The notes beneath the pieces are model-generated. The model was given only the letters and a program-made list of their open reading frames with translations, was not told where the DNA came from and ran no database searches. DNA of 64,000 bases from Rhodococcus sp. PAMC28707. Lineage in GTDB: Bacteria; Actinomycetota; Actinomycetes; Mycobacteriales; Mycobacteriaceae. Shown piece after piece: positions 47,395 through 55,913 of this stretch (position 1 is its first letter; each line of letters begins with the position of its first letter). Where the stretch lies: the NCBI RefSeq assembly GCF_004795915.1, contig NZ_CP039253.1, positions 2,480,001-2,544,000 on the forward strand, written 5' to 3'. The position numbers and the translations under genes are program-made.

Positions 47395-48126
47395 TTACAC
47401 GACCCTGTAGCTGGGCTCGCGCTTCTTGATGTAGGAGATCACCCGGTACGTGATCGGCATGACGATGATCTCGGCAATCGTCTTCCACAGGAATCCGACG
47501 ATGACATAGTTGATGAAGTCCGCCCAGGTGCTGATCCCGATGACCCCGGCCGCGATAGAGCAGAAGATAAGAGTGTCGAAGAATTCACCGACGATGGTCG
47601 AACCGATGAGGCGCGCCCAGAGGTGTTTCTCTTTGGTGCGCTCCTTGATGGCCACGAGCACGAGTGAATTGAGCATCTGGCCTACGAAATAGCCGGCCAA
47701 CCCGGCCACGACCAACCGCGGAACCACACCGACGACGGTTTCCAACGATTCCTGATTTTCGTAGAAGCTGGCGGCAGGAAGTTCGATGGTGAGCCAGAAA
47801 CAGACTGCGGCAAGGATTATCGACCCGAAGCCGAGGTAGATGGCGCGCCTTGTCGCCTTGAACCCATACACCTCGCTGAGCACGTCGCCGAGGATGTAAG
47901 CCAAGGGGAACAGGAAGAACGCCCCGTCGGTATTGATCGGGAGAATCTGGAAGGGGCCGAGGAAGACGTCGCTGTCACCGAAGAATGCGACGCCCTTGCT
48001 GGCGGACACATTCGAGATGATCAGGGTCGCCACGAACAAGGCCACGATCGTTGGATAGTAACCACGGCTCACGTGCGCGAACTGCGCTACGGTATCGGGT
48101 TCGTCTGGGGTCTGCGGAGCTGTCAC
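47395..48126 (-). CDS. Queuosine precursor transporter (YhhQ/VUT family)
   Basis: The 243-residue protein has six helices and the family motifs LIISNVSASKGVAFFG, LGDVLSEVYGFKATRRAIYLGF, GYFVGQMLNSLVLVAIKERT and STIVGEFFDTLIFCSIAA. YhhQ imports queuine-type precursors (preQ0/preQ1 in E. coli). In this window tgt (34896) and gluQ (48185) supply the other two steps of a salvage route. A hairpin terminator follows the gene. Confidence 0.9.
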   Translation of the reverse strand: MTAPQTPDEPDTVAQFAHVSRGYYPTIVALFVATLIISNVSASKGVAFFGDSDVFLGPFQILPINTDGAFFLFPLAYILGDVLSEVYGFKATRRAIYLGFGSIILAAVCFWLTIELPAASFYENQESLETVVGVVPRLVVAGLAGYFVGQMLNSLVLVAIKERTKEKHLWARLIGSTIVGEFFDTLIFCSIAAGVIGISTWADFINYVIVGFLWKTIAEIIVMPITYRVISYIKKREPSYRVV

Positions 48127-48184
48127 GTGCCCTATCCAAACACGCGCAATCCCCAGGTCCGAATCACTGCCGAGAGAATATCCC

Positions 48185-49072
48185 TTATGTCTCCAATATC
48201 CACGGCGTACGTGGCAGCGAGTCAGGGTCCCAGCGTGTCAGCAGCTCGGCTGTCGTGACCGGTTCGTTCGGGCCGGCCATCTCGATCGACTGCGCCAGAA
48301 CTGCGAGTACATCGTGCGGGCCCAGGCCGAGCGCAGCTTGATCCTCCAGGGTGACCGCACCATCGCGTTTGGCGAGCCTGCGCCCCTGAGCATTGAGTGC
48401 GAGCGGCACATGCATATAAGTGGGAGTGGGTAATTGGAGCAGAGAAGCAAGGTAGGCCTGGCGCGGCGAGGACGTCAACAAGTCGTCACCACGCACAACC
48501 TGGTCGATGCCCTGCTCGCCATCGTCGACGACGACAGCAAGGTTGTACGACGCAACACCGTCCGCTCGGCGGAGCACGAAATCGTCGACGATCCCGTGAA
48601 AGCGGCCGAGTAACGCGTCGTCGACAGAGAAGTCGGTCACCTCGGACCGCAATCTCAGCGCGGGAGAGCGCGACACCGACGTCTTCTCGATCGAGGTGAG
48701 GTTTCGGCACGTCCCCGGGTATGCGCCGTCCGGGGCGTGCGGCGCCGATGCCGCCTCGAGAATCTCTCTGCGGGTGCAGAAGCACTGGTAGGTCTGCCCC
48801 GACTCCTGCAGCCGAGTGATCGCGTTCTCGTACAACGCGGTGCGCTGAGACTGGCGGACGACAGCGCCGTCCCAGTCCAGGCCTATCGCATGCAGGTCGG
48901 CGAGTTGACGCTCCTCGGCGCCGGGGCGGACGCGATCGAGATCCTCCATCCGCATCAGAAAATTCCGACCGGTCGATCGGGCGAACAACCAGGCCAGAAG
49001 CGCAGTGCGCAGATTGCCCAGGTGTAGATCTCCCGACGGACTGGGAGCGAAACGTCCTGCACCCGTGCTCAT
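48185..49072 (-). CDS. gluQ: Glutamyl-Q tRNA(Asp) synthetase
   Basis: The 295-residue protein is a truncated GluRS catalytic domain without anticodon-binding part. The class I motif is GDLHLGNLRTALL (HIGH variant) and the KMSKS equivalent is RLAKRDGA. A zinc-type segment CFCTRREI ... YPGTCRN is present. GluQRS attaches glutamate to the queuosine base at position 34 of tRNA-Asp. It precedes the queuosine-precursor transporter on the same strand, 58 bases apart. The start ATG 49072 (MSTGAGRFAPSPSG) fits the family. Confidence 0.93.
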   Translation of the reverse strand: MSTGAGRFAPSPSGDLHLGNLRTALLAWLFARSTGRNFLMRMEDLDRVRPGAEERQLADLHAIGLDWDGAVVRQSQRTALYENAITRLQESGQTYQCFCTRREILEAASAPHAPDGAYPGTCRNLTSIEKTSVSRSPALRLRSEVTDFSVDDALLGRFHGIVDDFVLRRADGVASYNLAVVVDDGEQGIDQVVRGDDLLTSSPRQAYLASLLQLPTPTYMHVPLALNAQGRRLAKRDGAVTLEDQAALGLGPHDVLAVLAQSIEMAGPNEPVTTAELLTRWDPDSLPRTPWILET

Positions 49073-49129
49073 GAGACCACTCTAGTTTCGGTGCATCGAT
49101 CGACGAAGCCCGGTCGAGTCGGGGATCGA

Positions 49130-49594
49130 TCAGGAAGTAGCTTCGGCGGCCAATCGACCGAGCGTGTCCGTCAGCTGCTCCTTGGTGACGAGCGGAAACT
49201 TGACCTGCTCGAGCAATTTCTTATCGGTCACTTTCGACCAGTCGTAGGTGTGGCGCACCAAGGTCTCGTTCGGCCCCTGCGACTCCAGCTCCCACAGCCA
49301 CTCCCATCCGGGAGGCTCCGTGCCCGCGGGTGCGGTCTTCCAGGCCAGCAACTTGTCTTTCGCGTATCCCGAAACATGATTGTCGGTTTGGTAATCGCCG
49401 CCCATGTGGTCGCCCGCCATGTTCATCGTGAACACCTCGCCGACCTTCTGGATCCGGTCGGCATGGTCCACGCCGCGAATGAAACCGGAGCCGTCGAGCG
49501 CTTGATGTCGCTCGGGATTGGACAGGACATCGAATACCGCGTCGACGGGAGCCTCGATGGTGCGTTCGACAGTGATCTTTGCGTTGTCGGTCAT
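49130..49594 (-). CDS. SRPBCC-family (START-like) protein
   Basis: The 154-residue protein begins ITVERTIEAPVDAVFDVLSNPERHQALDG, which is typical of polyketide-cyclase/dehydratase-type SRPBCC domains, and continues with DKLLAWKTAP, GWEWLWELE and TLVRHTYDW. It probably forms a hydrophobic pocket for a small ligand; function unknown. I chose ATG 49594 although the GGAGG lies very close; ATG 49618 would add eight residues. Confidence 0.82.
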   Translation of the reverse strand: MTDNAKITVERTIEAPVDAVFDVLSNPERHQALDGSGFIRGVDHADRIQKVGEVFTMNMAGDHMGGDYQTDNHVSGYAKDKLLAWKTAPAGTEPPGWEWLWELESQGPNETLVRHTYDWSKVTDKKLLEQVKFPLVTKEQLTDTLGRLAAEATS

Positions 49595-49714
49595 ACCTCC
49601 ACCATGCCGAAGGTTCATTGACTCGGCAACCTCGGCCGCCTCCGGATGTCGCCGTGACCGTCTCATGTTCGCGCACACTGGAAGGATGAACAGTCCACAT
49701 CGGGGTACCTGACT

Positions 49715-51163
49715 GTGAAGACACCGAGGCCGAGAGTGTGGAAGAAGGCCCGGGCTTACGCGCGTCGGCTCGAGCTTCGCTACCGGCCGGTCGACCCGAG
49801 AACCCGAGCTGCGTTGGACGCAAGGTGGGCGGCTCTACCCACGGCGGCACGAACACCGGCTCAGACGCTCGGTCGGCATGCGGTGGGATGCGAGGGCACT
49901 CACGGAGTGTTTCCGAAGTGCAATCTCACCTGTAGCCCGTGCTACCACAGCGCCGATGCGAACAAAGTCCGCGTCGACGGCGAGCACACCCTCCGTGAGA
50001 TAAGGGCGCAACTGAAATTCCTGGCATCGCGCCGAGGCCCGCGGGCACACGCACAGTTGATCGGCGGGGAGGTCAGCTTGCTGGCCCCCGACGACCACGC
50101 TGCAGCGTTGCAGATCATGCGGGACTACGGACGCGAGCCGATGTCGTTCACACATGGGGACTTCGACTACGAGTATCTGCAGGCCGTCGTCCTCGATGCC
50201 GACGGCAACGCCAGGTTCGGGCGAGTCTCCTTCGCTGCGCATTTCGACAAGCTGATGCGTGGGCGAAGCGGAATCCCGCGTCCGCGAACGGAAGCCGAGC
50301 TCACGCCCTATCGCCGCCGATTCGCAGAGATGTTCACTCGGTTGAAAAGCGAACACGGCATTGCGTCGTACCTCGCGCACAACATGACCGTCACCCCGGA
50401 CAACATCGACGAGGTCGCAGCTGTCGTCGGCGAAGTGGTGGATATGGGCGGCTACTCGATGGTCTCTTTCCAGCCCGCGGCGTTCGTCGGCGACGAGCGA
50501 CGGTGGCACGGTGACTACCGTGAGATCGACATCGACACGGTCTGGAAGCAAATCGAACGCGGTATGGGACAACCTATTTCGTACGAGGCGATCCAGTTCG
50601 GTGACCCACGCTGTAACCGAACCGCATTGGGATTCATGGTCGGTCTTCGGTGGCATCCGTTTCTCGAGGTGACGTCGAAGGTCGAGGAGCGTGCCCGCGA
50701 AGAATTCTTCACCCATCTGGGCGGGGTGAACTTCGGTGGCTCGGCTCCGCTGACCTTGGTTCTGAAATTGCTCCGAGTGCTGGTGGGTCATCCGCACGGT
50801 GTTGTCGTGGCGGTGAAGTGGGCTGCGAGCGTTCTGCGGCGATGCGGCGGGCCGCGAGTGCTGTCGGTAGCTTTGCTCCGGAGGGAAGTGCGCCCGATGA
50901 CGTTCGTCGTGCACCGCTTCATGGATGCCGAAAATGTTGCCCCCGCATGGAAATTGATGCAGGATGGTCAGGTTTCTTCCGATCCTGCACTGCGCGAAAC
51001 GCAGGATAGGTTGGCGGCATGCACCTACTCGATGGCACATCCCGAGACCGGTGAACTGGTGCCGGCGTGCGTGCAACATTCGGTGCTCGATCCGGGTGAG
51101 AATCAGGAACTACGCCGACTGCTTCCCTTGACGGTGGCAGATTCCCCCGGATGCTGTGGCTGA
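49715..51163 (+). CDS. Radical SAM protein of unknown function
   Basis: The 482-residue protein shows the cluster motif FPKCNLTCSPCYHSADANK (CxxxCxxC, cysteines near residues 69-76) and a GGEVSLL segment (~118) that would bind SAM. The middle is a TIM-barrel-like region with HNMTVTPDNIDEVAAVVGEVVDMGGYSMVSFQPAAF. The C-terminal part has a hydrophobic helix and several more cysteines (ACTYSMAHPETGELVPACVQHS, DSPGCCG), so an additional cluster is possible. The start is GTG 49715. It ends three bases before the convergent importer ATPase gene and appears monocistronic. I cannot assign a substrate. Confidence 0.82.
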   Translation: MKTPRPRVWKKARAYARRLELRYRPVDPRTRAALDARWAALPTAARTPAQTLGRHAVGCEGTHGVFPKCNLTCSPCYHSADANKVRVDGEHTLREIRAQLKFLASRRGPRAHAQLIGGEVSLLAPDDHAAALQIMRDYGREPMSFTHGDFDYEYLQAVVLDADGNARFGRVSFAAHFDKLMRGRSGIPRPRTEAELTPYRRRFAEMFTRLKSEHGIASYLAHNMTVTPDNIDEVAAVVGEVVDMGGYSMVSFQPAAFVGDERRWHGDYREIDIDTVWKQIERGMGQPISYEAIQFGDPRCNRTALGFMVGLRWHPFLEVTSKVEERAREEFFTHLGGVNFGGSAPLTLVLKLLRVLVGHPHGVVVAVKWAASVLRRCGGPRVLSVALLRREVRPMTFVVHRFMDAENVAPAWKLMQDGQVSSDPALRETQDRLAACTYSMAHPETGELVPACVQHSVLDPGENQELRRLLPLTVADSPGCCG

Positions 51164-51166
51164 GGA

Positions 51167-52195
51167 TCAGCGAAAAACCACAGCCCTCGCCTGGGGCGGA
51201 ATCTCCAATGAAATCTCCTCGCCCACCCGAGTCCTCGCCCCGGCGGGTAGCTCGACCTTGACGCTCCCCCCGCCGATTCTCACGTCGGCGATGCTCCGGA
51301 AGCCGGTTGGACGCAGTGCCGCTACAACGCCGCGAACCTCGGAAGTGTCCACCACACGGATCATTTCGTGGCGCAGTAGAAGCACCGCAGACCCGTCGCC
51401 GGAGGCAACATCGACCTCGAAATCTCCGATAGCGGAACGATGAACGCCGCCGGCGAGGTGTCCCTCGATCTCGTTGAGTCCGCCCATGAGACGGTTGACG
51501 GCGAGTGTGCTGGGTCGGGTGTAGGCGGATGCGACGTCGGAATGGTGTTGTAATTCGCCGTCGATGAGTACGGCTACCGAATCGGCCAGTGCCGCAGCTT
51601 CCTGCTGATCGTGAGTGACCAGTACGAGCGTTTGGTCGAGTTCGGTGCGAAGCTCCCGAACGAGGTCGTGCATCTCCGTGCGCAGTAGGGGATCGAGCGC
51701 ACTGAAAGGCTCGTCGAGGAGCAGCACCCGCGGTGAACCGGCGAGGGACCTGGCCAACGCCACTCGTTGTGCCTGACCACCCGAGATGTCGGATACCGAT
51801 CGATCGCCGATGTCACCGAGATGGACCAGCTCGAGGTACCTGTGCGCCTGTTCGCGGGCATGACTCCGCTTGTGGCCTGCGGCGCGGTAAGCAAAGCCGA
51901 TGTTGTCGACGACGGACATGTGCGGAAAGAGCATCGGGCGCTGGAACACCATCCCGACGCCACGTTCCTCGGCCGGGATCTCGGTGACGTCGACGCCATC
52001 GATGCAGATGGTTCCCGTCGTCGGTGCATCGAGGCCGGCGATCAACCGAAGTACAGTGCTCTTGCCAGAACCGGACGGGCCGAGTATCACCGTGCACGAA
52101 CCTGGTCGAACAGTCAGATTCAACGATGTCAATGCTGAACTCGTTTGGCCTGAATGAACTTTGGTGAGTCTGTGAACCGATAGTTCGACGCTCAT
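51167..52195 (-). CDS. ABC importer ATPase, YnjD-like
   Basis: The 342-residue protein has Walker A LGPSGSGKST (residues ~39-48), Q-loop MVFQRPMLFPHMSV, the signature DISGGQAQRVALARS, Walker B VLLLDEPFSALDP and H-loop VTHDQQEA. After the ~235-residue ATPase domain comes a TOBE-like beta domain (EGHLAGGVHRSAIGDFEVDV; ending GEEISLEIPPQ), as in spermidine/iron/sulfate importers. It is the last gene of the importer operon; ATG 52195 overlaps the permease stop by four bases. Confidence 0.9.
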   Translation of the reverse strand: MSVELSVHRLTKVHSGQTSSALTSLNLTVRPGSCTVILGPSGSGKSTVLRLIAGLDAPTTGTICIDGVDVTEIPAEERGVGMVFQRPMLFPHMSVVDNIGFAYRAAGHKRSHAREQAHRYLELVHLGDIGDRSVSDISGGQAQRVALARSLAGSPRVLLLDEPFSALDPLLRTEMHDLVRELRTELDQTLVLVTHDQQEAAALADSVAVLIDGELQHHSDVASAYTRPSTLAVNRLMGGLNEIEGHLAGGVHRSAIGDFEVDVASGDGSAVLLLRHEMIRVVDTSEVRGVVAALRPTGFRSIADVRIGGGSVKVELPAGARTRVGEEISLEIPPQARAVVFR

Positions 52196-52962
52196 CGGGC
52201 CGTCCTCCTTCCGAGACGCGAGAGCAGCGCAATCAGCACGAGAGGGGGCACTATGGCTGCGATCGACAGGGCCGCCACGACGGCGTCGTTTCCGGTCCCT
52301 GCAGCGAACGAGGCTACCAATATCGGCACCGTCACCAGCCTGCCACCGCCGACCAACAACGTGATCACGTAGTCGCTCCATCCCACGAGAAAAGCGAGCA
52401 AGGCGGATCCGGACAGTGCCGGCGCCAGCAACGGAATTCTGATCTGCCACAGGACCATCGACTTCGAAGCACCGAGCATTCGCGCTTCCTCCTCGTACCG
52501 TGAGTCGTATGCACCGACGGCCACTCGCATCAGATATGTGGTGTAGGGAATCGCGGCCACGGAGAGCAGCACGATCACCGCGAGCGTGCTCGGAATTCGT
52601 GCACGCAGAATCACTACATTCAAACCTAGCGCTACCGCGAAGGGTGGCAGTGCCAGCGGAGCGAACAGTATTGCCGCGACGACGCCAGGGAAGTGCACAT
52701 CGCCACGCGCGAGGGCCCGGGCCGCGAATGCTCCTAACGGCGTTGCGATCGCGGCGACAGTCAGGGCGAGACCCGTAGATCTCATGAAGGCTTCTGTTCC
52801 GCCTGCCGCGACGGCGCTACGCACTCCGTCCACTCCCCATTCCTGCGGCAGCACAGCGGGAAACGACCATTGATTGCTCACCGCCCACAGAGCTATCGGG
52901 ATGAGCGGCAGCACGAACCACACCACCAGAAGTAACCGCCCCGCGGGCCGCGTCGCCGTCAT
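52192..52962 (-). CDS. ABC importer permease 2, YnjC-like
   Basis: The 256-residue protein has six helices and the EAA loop motif EEEARMLGASKSMVLWQIRIPLLAPAL, which contacts the ATPase. It starts MTATRPAGRLLLVVWFVLPLIP. The ATG 52962 overlaps the stop of the other permease gene by four bases. In E. coli YnjC is one double-length permease; here the two halves are separate genes. Substrate unknown. Confidence 0.87.
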   Translation of the reverse strand: MTATRPAGRLLLVVWFVLPLIPIALWAVSNQWSFPAVLPQEWGVDGVRSAVAAGGTEAFMRSTGLALTVAAIATPLGAFAARALARGDVHFPGVVAAILFAPLALPPFAVALGLNVVILRARIPSTLAVIVLLSVAAIPYTTYLMRVAVGAYDSRYEEEARMLGASKSMVLWQIRIPLLAPALSGSALLAFLVGWSDYVITLLVGGGRLVTVPILVASFAAGTGNDAVVAALSIAAIVPPLVLIALLSRLGRRTAR

Positions 52963-53792
52963 TTCCAGACCGCCGATCTGCGGAGATAGTTGAGCGCGAC
53001 CGCGGCCACGACAATCGCCAGTGCGGCGGCAACCATCGCAGCGGCCGCAGCTTGGGGACGGGCAGCGAGGTCGATGGAGGTGAACAATCGAATTGCCATG
53101 ACGGACAATGGTTCCGGATAGGGTCGACCGAGAATTCGGGCTACTTCGTAGGACCCGACGGTGTAGGTGAAGGTTATCGCAGCCGACGCTGCCAGAGCCG
53201 GCCGCAGCAGCGGCAGCGTGACCAAGCGGAAGCGTGCCCATCGTCCCGCACCGAGAGTGGCCGCTGTCTCGTCGAATCCTGCCACCCGAGTTGCCAGGGT
53301 GCCGGCCACGACGATGGCGACGAAAGCCGATTCCTTCCACGCGTATTCGAGTGCGACGGCAATCCACCAGCGTCCACCGACAAGCTCCGACCATCCGCCG
53401 TCGGTGAGCCCGAAGACGCGTGGGAGTAGTCCTGAGTCGGCGAGCAGCAAACCCATGGCGGCCGCACCGATCAGATGGGGTACGGCCAACGTCAGCGCCG
53501 CGGCGATCAACACCGTTCGGTTACCGGACAGCACCGTCGATGCCGCTGCAAGACCGATGAATGTAGCCAGCAAAGTCGAGACTGTCGCGACGGCAAGAGT
53601 AAGCGCGAGAGAACTCCAGAGATCTCCACCGAGGGCAGAGTAGGCATCGAGGGTGAGTGCGGGCCGTCCCACCAGAGGCATCAGACCGAGACTCTGCAGC
53701 AGGGCAGCTCCGAGGCCACCGCCGACCACCAGTAAAACCGGAATCACCGCTGGAAGCACCCAGAGGGTGCTGCGTACCTTTCGCTGGCTCAC
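52959..53792 (-). CDS. ABC importer permease 1, YnjC-like
   Basis: The 277-residue protein has six helices starting with RSTLWVLPAVIPVLLVVGGGLGAALLQ. The EAA-type loop is FDETAATLGAGRWARFRLVTLPLLRPAL (residues ~172-199). The start is GTG 53792 in a GTGA overlap with the binding-protein gene. An ATG further upstream (53981) lies inside that gene and is not used. The protein forms the membrane channel with the other permease. Confidence 0.87.
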   Translation of the reverse strand: MSQRKVRSTLWVLPAVIPVLLVVGGGLGAALLQSLGLMPLVGRPALTLDAYSALGGDLWSSLALTLAVATVSTLLATFIGLAAASTVLSGNRTVLIAAALTLAVPHLIGAAAMGLLLADSGLLPRVFGLTDGGWSELVGGRWWIAVALEYAWKESAFVAIVVAGTLATRVAGFDETAATLGAGRWARFRLVTLPLLRPALAASAAITFTYTVGSYEVARILGRPYPEPLSVMAIRLFTSIDLAARPQAAAAAMVAAALAIVVAAVALNYLRRSAVWK

Positions 53793-55051
53793 TGCCCCGC
53801 GAGAACGGATCGCCGCCACCCCTCGTCCAGCGGCGTGACCCACCCCGCGGCCAGTTCGGGATGAGCGTTGGCCGAGAGTTCCTCGTATGGCGGGAGGACA
53901 GGGGAGGCCGGGAGCGCCTCGAACTGCGCCCTGACTTCCGGTGTCAGGCGGGAAGTGTCCAGCACTGTGAACTGGCCCCATACATCTGGTTCGGATTTGG
54001 CGAGCTGCTGCTCCGGTGACAGTGCGATGTTGGCGACGACCTGCGCTGCCGCGGACTCCCCCGACGTCGACGGGATCGCCAGGAAGCTCGCATTACCGAC
54101 GGTGCCCTCATCGAGGGTCAGGATGCGCGTCTCGGGGGGATAGGTGCCGTCGGCGACAAGTTGTGGCAGCGTTGCGGGGCCGTAGGTCATGGTCATGTCG
54201 ACCTGCCCACCGGCGTACAGGTCGTCGAGTTCGCTCGATGACTGCGGATATGTGGTGCCCCCGCGCCAGAGCGACGGTGCAAGGGCGTTGAGCCGATCGA
54301 ACACGGCCGGCGCGAGAGAATCGTAGGTGTCCTGATCGAACTGGGCGGGCACCTTGTCGACGCCGCCGGACTGGTTCACCAGTGCCTCGCGGACGAATAC
54401 CGAACCGGTGAAATCCGGCGGTGCGGGATAAGTGAAGCGGCCGGGGTTGGCCTCGGCCCAGTCGAATACTTCGTCCAAAGTGCGGGGCGGGTCCGCTATT
54501 GCCGCCGAGTTGTAGACGAGCGTGAACTGCGCCTTGTGCCAGGGTGCTTCGCAGTTGTTCACCGGCGTACCGAAATCGCTGCTCAGCAGCGGATCCTCGG
54601 GGTCCGTGTACTCCATGTTCGGTAGATGTTGTGTCCAATTGCAGAGCCACGCGCCTGCCTGCTGACCGGTCCCGAAATTTGCGCCGTTGACCCACACCAG
54701 GTCGACCTCTCCATCGGTGACACCAGCTTGCCGCTCGGAGAGAATCCGGTTGACGGCGTCGGTGGTGGATTCGACGGGCACACGACGCAGCGTGACCCCT
54801 GCGGCTGCGGCGGCGGGGGTGAGGACGTTGTCGACGTACGTATTGCCCTGTTCGTCACCGCCGTACATCCACAGTGAGACTGTTTTCCCCTGCGCTTGCT
54901 GTTCGATCTCGCTCCAGGACAGTTCCTCGGCGACCGGCGCGTCGGACGACGGGGCTGCGCACGAGGACAGGACCAACCCCACGCTCGCGGCAACCACAAG
55001 GGCCGCGAACGCGTACTTTCTCGGTCGACGGGTATGAGATCGAGAAAACAA
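53789..55051 (-). CDS. ABC importer substrate-binding lipoprotein, YnjB-like
   Basis: The 420-residue protein starts with TTG 55051, preceded by a strong AGGAGG six bases upstream. The signal contains the lipobox LSSC with cysteine 31. The mature part matches YnjB: LWMYGGDEQGNTYVDNVL, VDAVNRILSE-like segment, VDLVWVNGANFGTGQQAGAW, LPNMEY, DFGTPVNNCEAPWHKAQFTLVYN and the ending SLAPAVFDRLNALAPSLWRGG. The substrate of YnjB is unknown to me; the fold is that of metal, thiamine or polyamine binding proteins. It is divergent from the TVP38 gene across a region with the 30-bp ECF-type motif. Confidence 0.85.
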   Translation of the reverse strand: MFSRSHTRRPRKYAFAALVVAASVGLVLSSCAAPSSDAPVAEELSWSEIEQQAQGKTVSLWMYGGDEQGNTYVDNVLTPAAAAAGVTLRRVPVESTTDAVNRILSERQAGVTDGEVDLVWVNGANFGTGQQAGAWLCNWTQHLPNMEYTDPEDPLLSSDFGTPVNNCEAPWHKAQFTLVYNSAAIADPPRTLDEVFDWAEANPGRFTYPAPPDFTGSVFVREALVNQSGGVDKVPAQFDQDTYDSLAPAVFDRLNALAPSLWRGGTTYPQSSSELDDLYAGGQVDMTMTYGPATLPQLVADGTYPPETRILTLDEGTVGNASFLAIPSTSGESAAAQVVANIALSPEQQLAKSEPDVWGQFTVLDTSRLTPEVRAQFEALPASPVLPPYEELSANAHPELAAGWVTPLDEGWRRSVLAGQ

Positions 55052-55128
55052 CGTGGGCCTCCTGGTCCGAGGATGCAGACAGAGTCGACGCTGCCTGATC
55101 CACGGTAATCGGTCGAATCCGGTGATAG

Positions 55129-55158
55129 GGGAACACACTGGGGTAGTCGAGGACTTCC
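55129..55158 (+). promoter_or_regulatory. ECF-type promoter/operator motif, copy 1
   Basis: GGGAACAC-ACTGGGGT-AGTCGA-GGACTTCC lies 9 bp before the ATG at 55167 and 48 bp before the GTG at 55206. The same motif with another 8-bp centre precedes the sigma gene at 58798-58827. GGGAAC resembles the -35 element of SigE/SigH-type ECF promoters. On the opposite strand it reads GGAAG...GTGTTCC toward the binding-protein gene, so control may be bidirectional. Confidence 0.65.
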
Positions 55159-55205
55159 CGTCGTAGATGAACTGTTTTGGGTGTCGAGCACGAGAGGTAG
55201 CAATT

Positions 55206-55913
55206 GTGAATCAGGACCCCCGACCGGCACGTAGCCGCTCCACCGCGATCAAGCTGGCAGCTGCTGCCGCCGTGATCATGGTGGTCGTCATCGTGGCCGC
55301 GACTGTGGACCTTCCGGACCCGGAGTCGATCCGAACCCTGGTCGCGGACGCAGGTGCGTGGGGGATCGTTGCGTTCGTAATTCTGTATGTCGTGCTGTCG
55401 GCGACGCCGTTCCCAGCGAGCGCCCTCACCATCGCTTCCGGATTGCTGTTCGGGTTGGCGGTCGGTGCAACGGTGGTGGTCGTGGCTGCAACGGGAGGCG
55501 CCTATGTGGGTTATTGGGCGGCGCGTGCGCTCGGCCGTGGATCGGTTGCACGCTCGGAGTGGGGCAAGCTCCGCAGGCTGGACGCCATGCTCGGGCGACG
55601 CGGTTTGATGTCGGTGTTCATCGTCCGCTTGATCCCAGTGTTCCCATTTTCGGTCGTCAACTATGCGGCGGGTATCAGCGCCGTGGGCCAGCGTGATTAC
55701 CTGCTCGGCACGGCGGTCGGCATCATCCCGGCCACTGTCGGTTTCACCGCCCTCGGCGCGTACGGAACCTCTCCGCTGTCCTGGCCGTTCGCCGCTGCGC
55801 TGGTGGCCGTCCTCGTGATCGGCGTCGGGTCGTCGTTAGCTGCCAAACGTTTCGCCCTGAAGAGTGATCCGGAACCCAACGGCCCACATCTCGACGGCAT
55901 CGCGGCCCCATGA
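55206..55913 (+). CDS. TVP38/TMEM64-family membrane protein
   Basis: The 235-residue protein has about six helices. The VTT-domain hallmarks are FVILYVVLSATPFPASALTIASGLLFG, ATGGAYVGYWAARALGRG, and RLIPVFPFSVVNYAAGISAVGQRDYLLGTAVGIIP (the R-x-x-P-x-x-P type motif). Related VTT proteins move or scramble lipids in eukaryotes; the bacterial role is unknown. GTG 55206 has GAGAGG eight bases upstream. An ATG at 55167, nine bases past the ECF-type motif, is the alternative and would suit a leaderless transcript. It overlaps the next gene by four bases. Confidence 0.87.
   Translation: MNQDPRPARSRSTAIKLAAAAAVIMVVVIVAATVDLPDPESIRTLVADAGAWGIVAFVILYVVLSATPFPASALTIASGLLFGLAVGATVVVVAATGGAYVGYWAARALGRGSVARSEWGKLRRLDAMLGRRGLMSVFIVRLIPVFPFSVVNYAAGISAVGQRDYLLGTAVGIIPATVGFTALGAYGTSPLSWPFAAALVAVLVIGVGSSLAAKRFALKSDPEPNGPHLDGIAAP

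Noticed and set aside
49835..51079. Minus-strand frame of 414 codons
   Set aside because: Antisense to the radical SAM gene, which carries real motifs.
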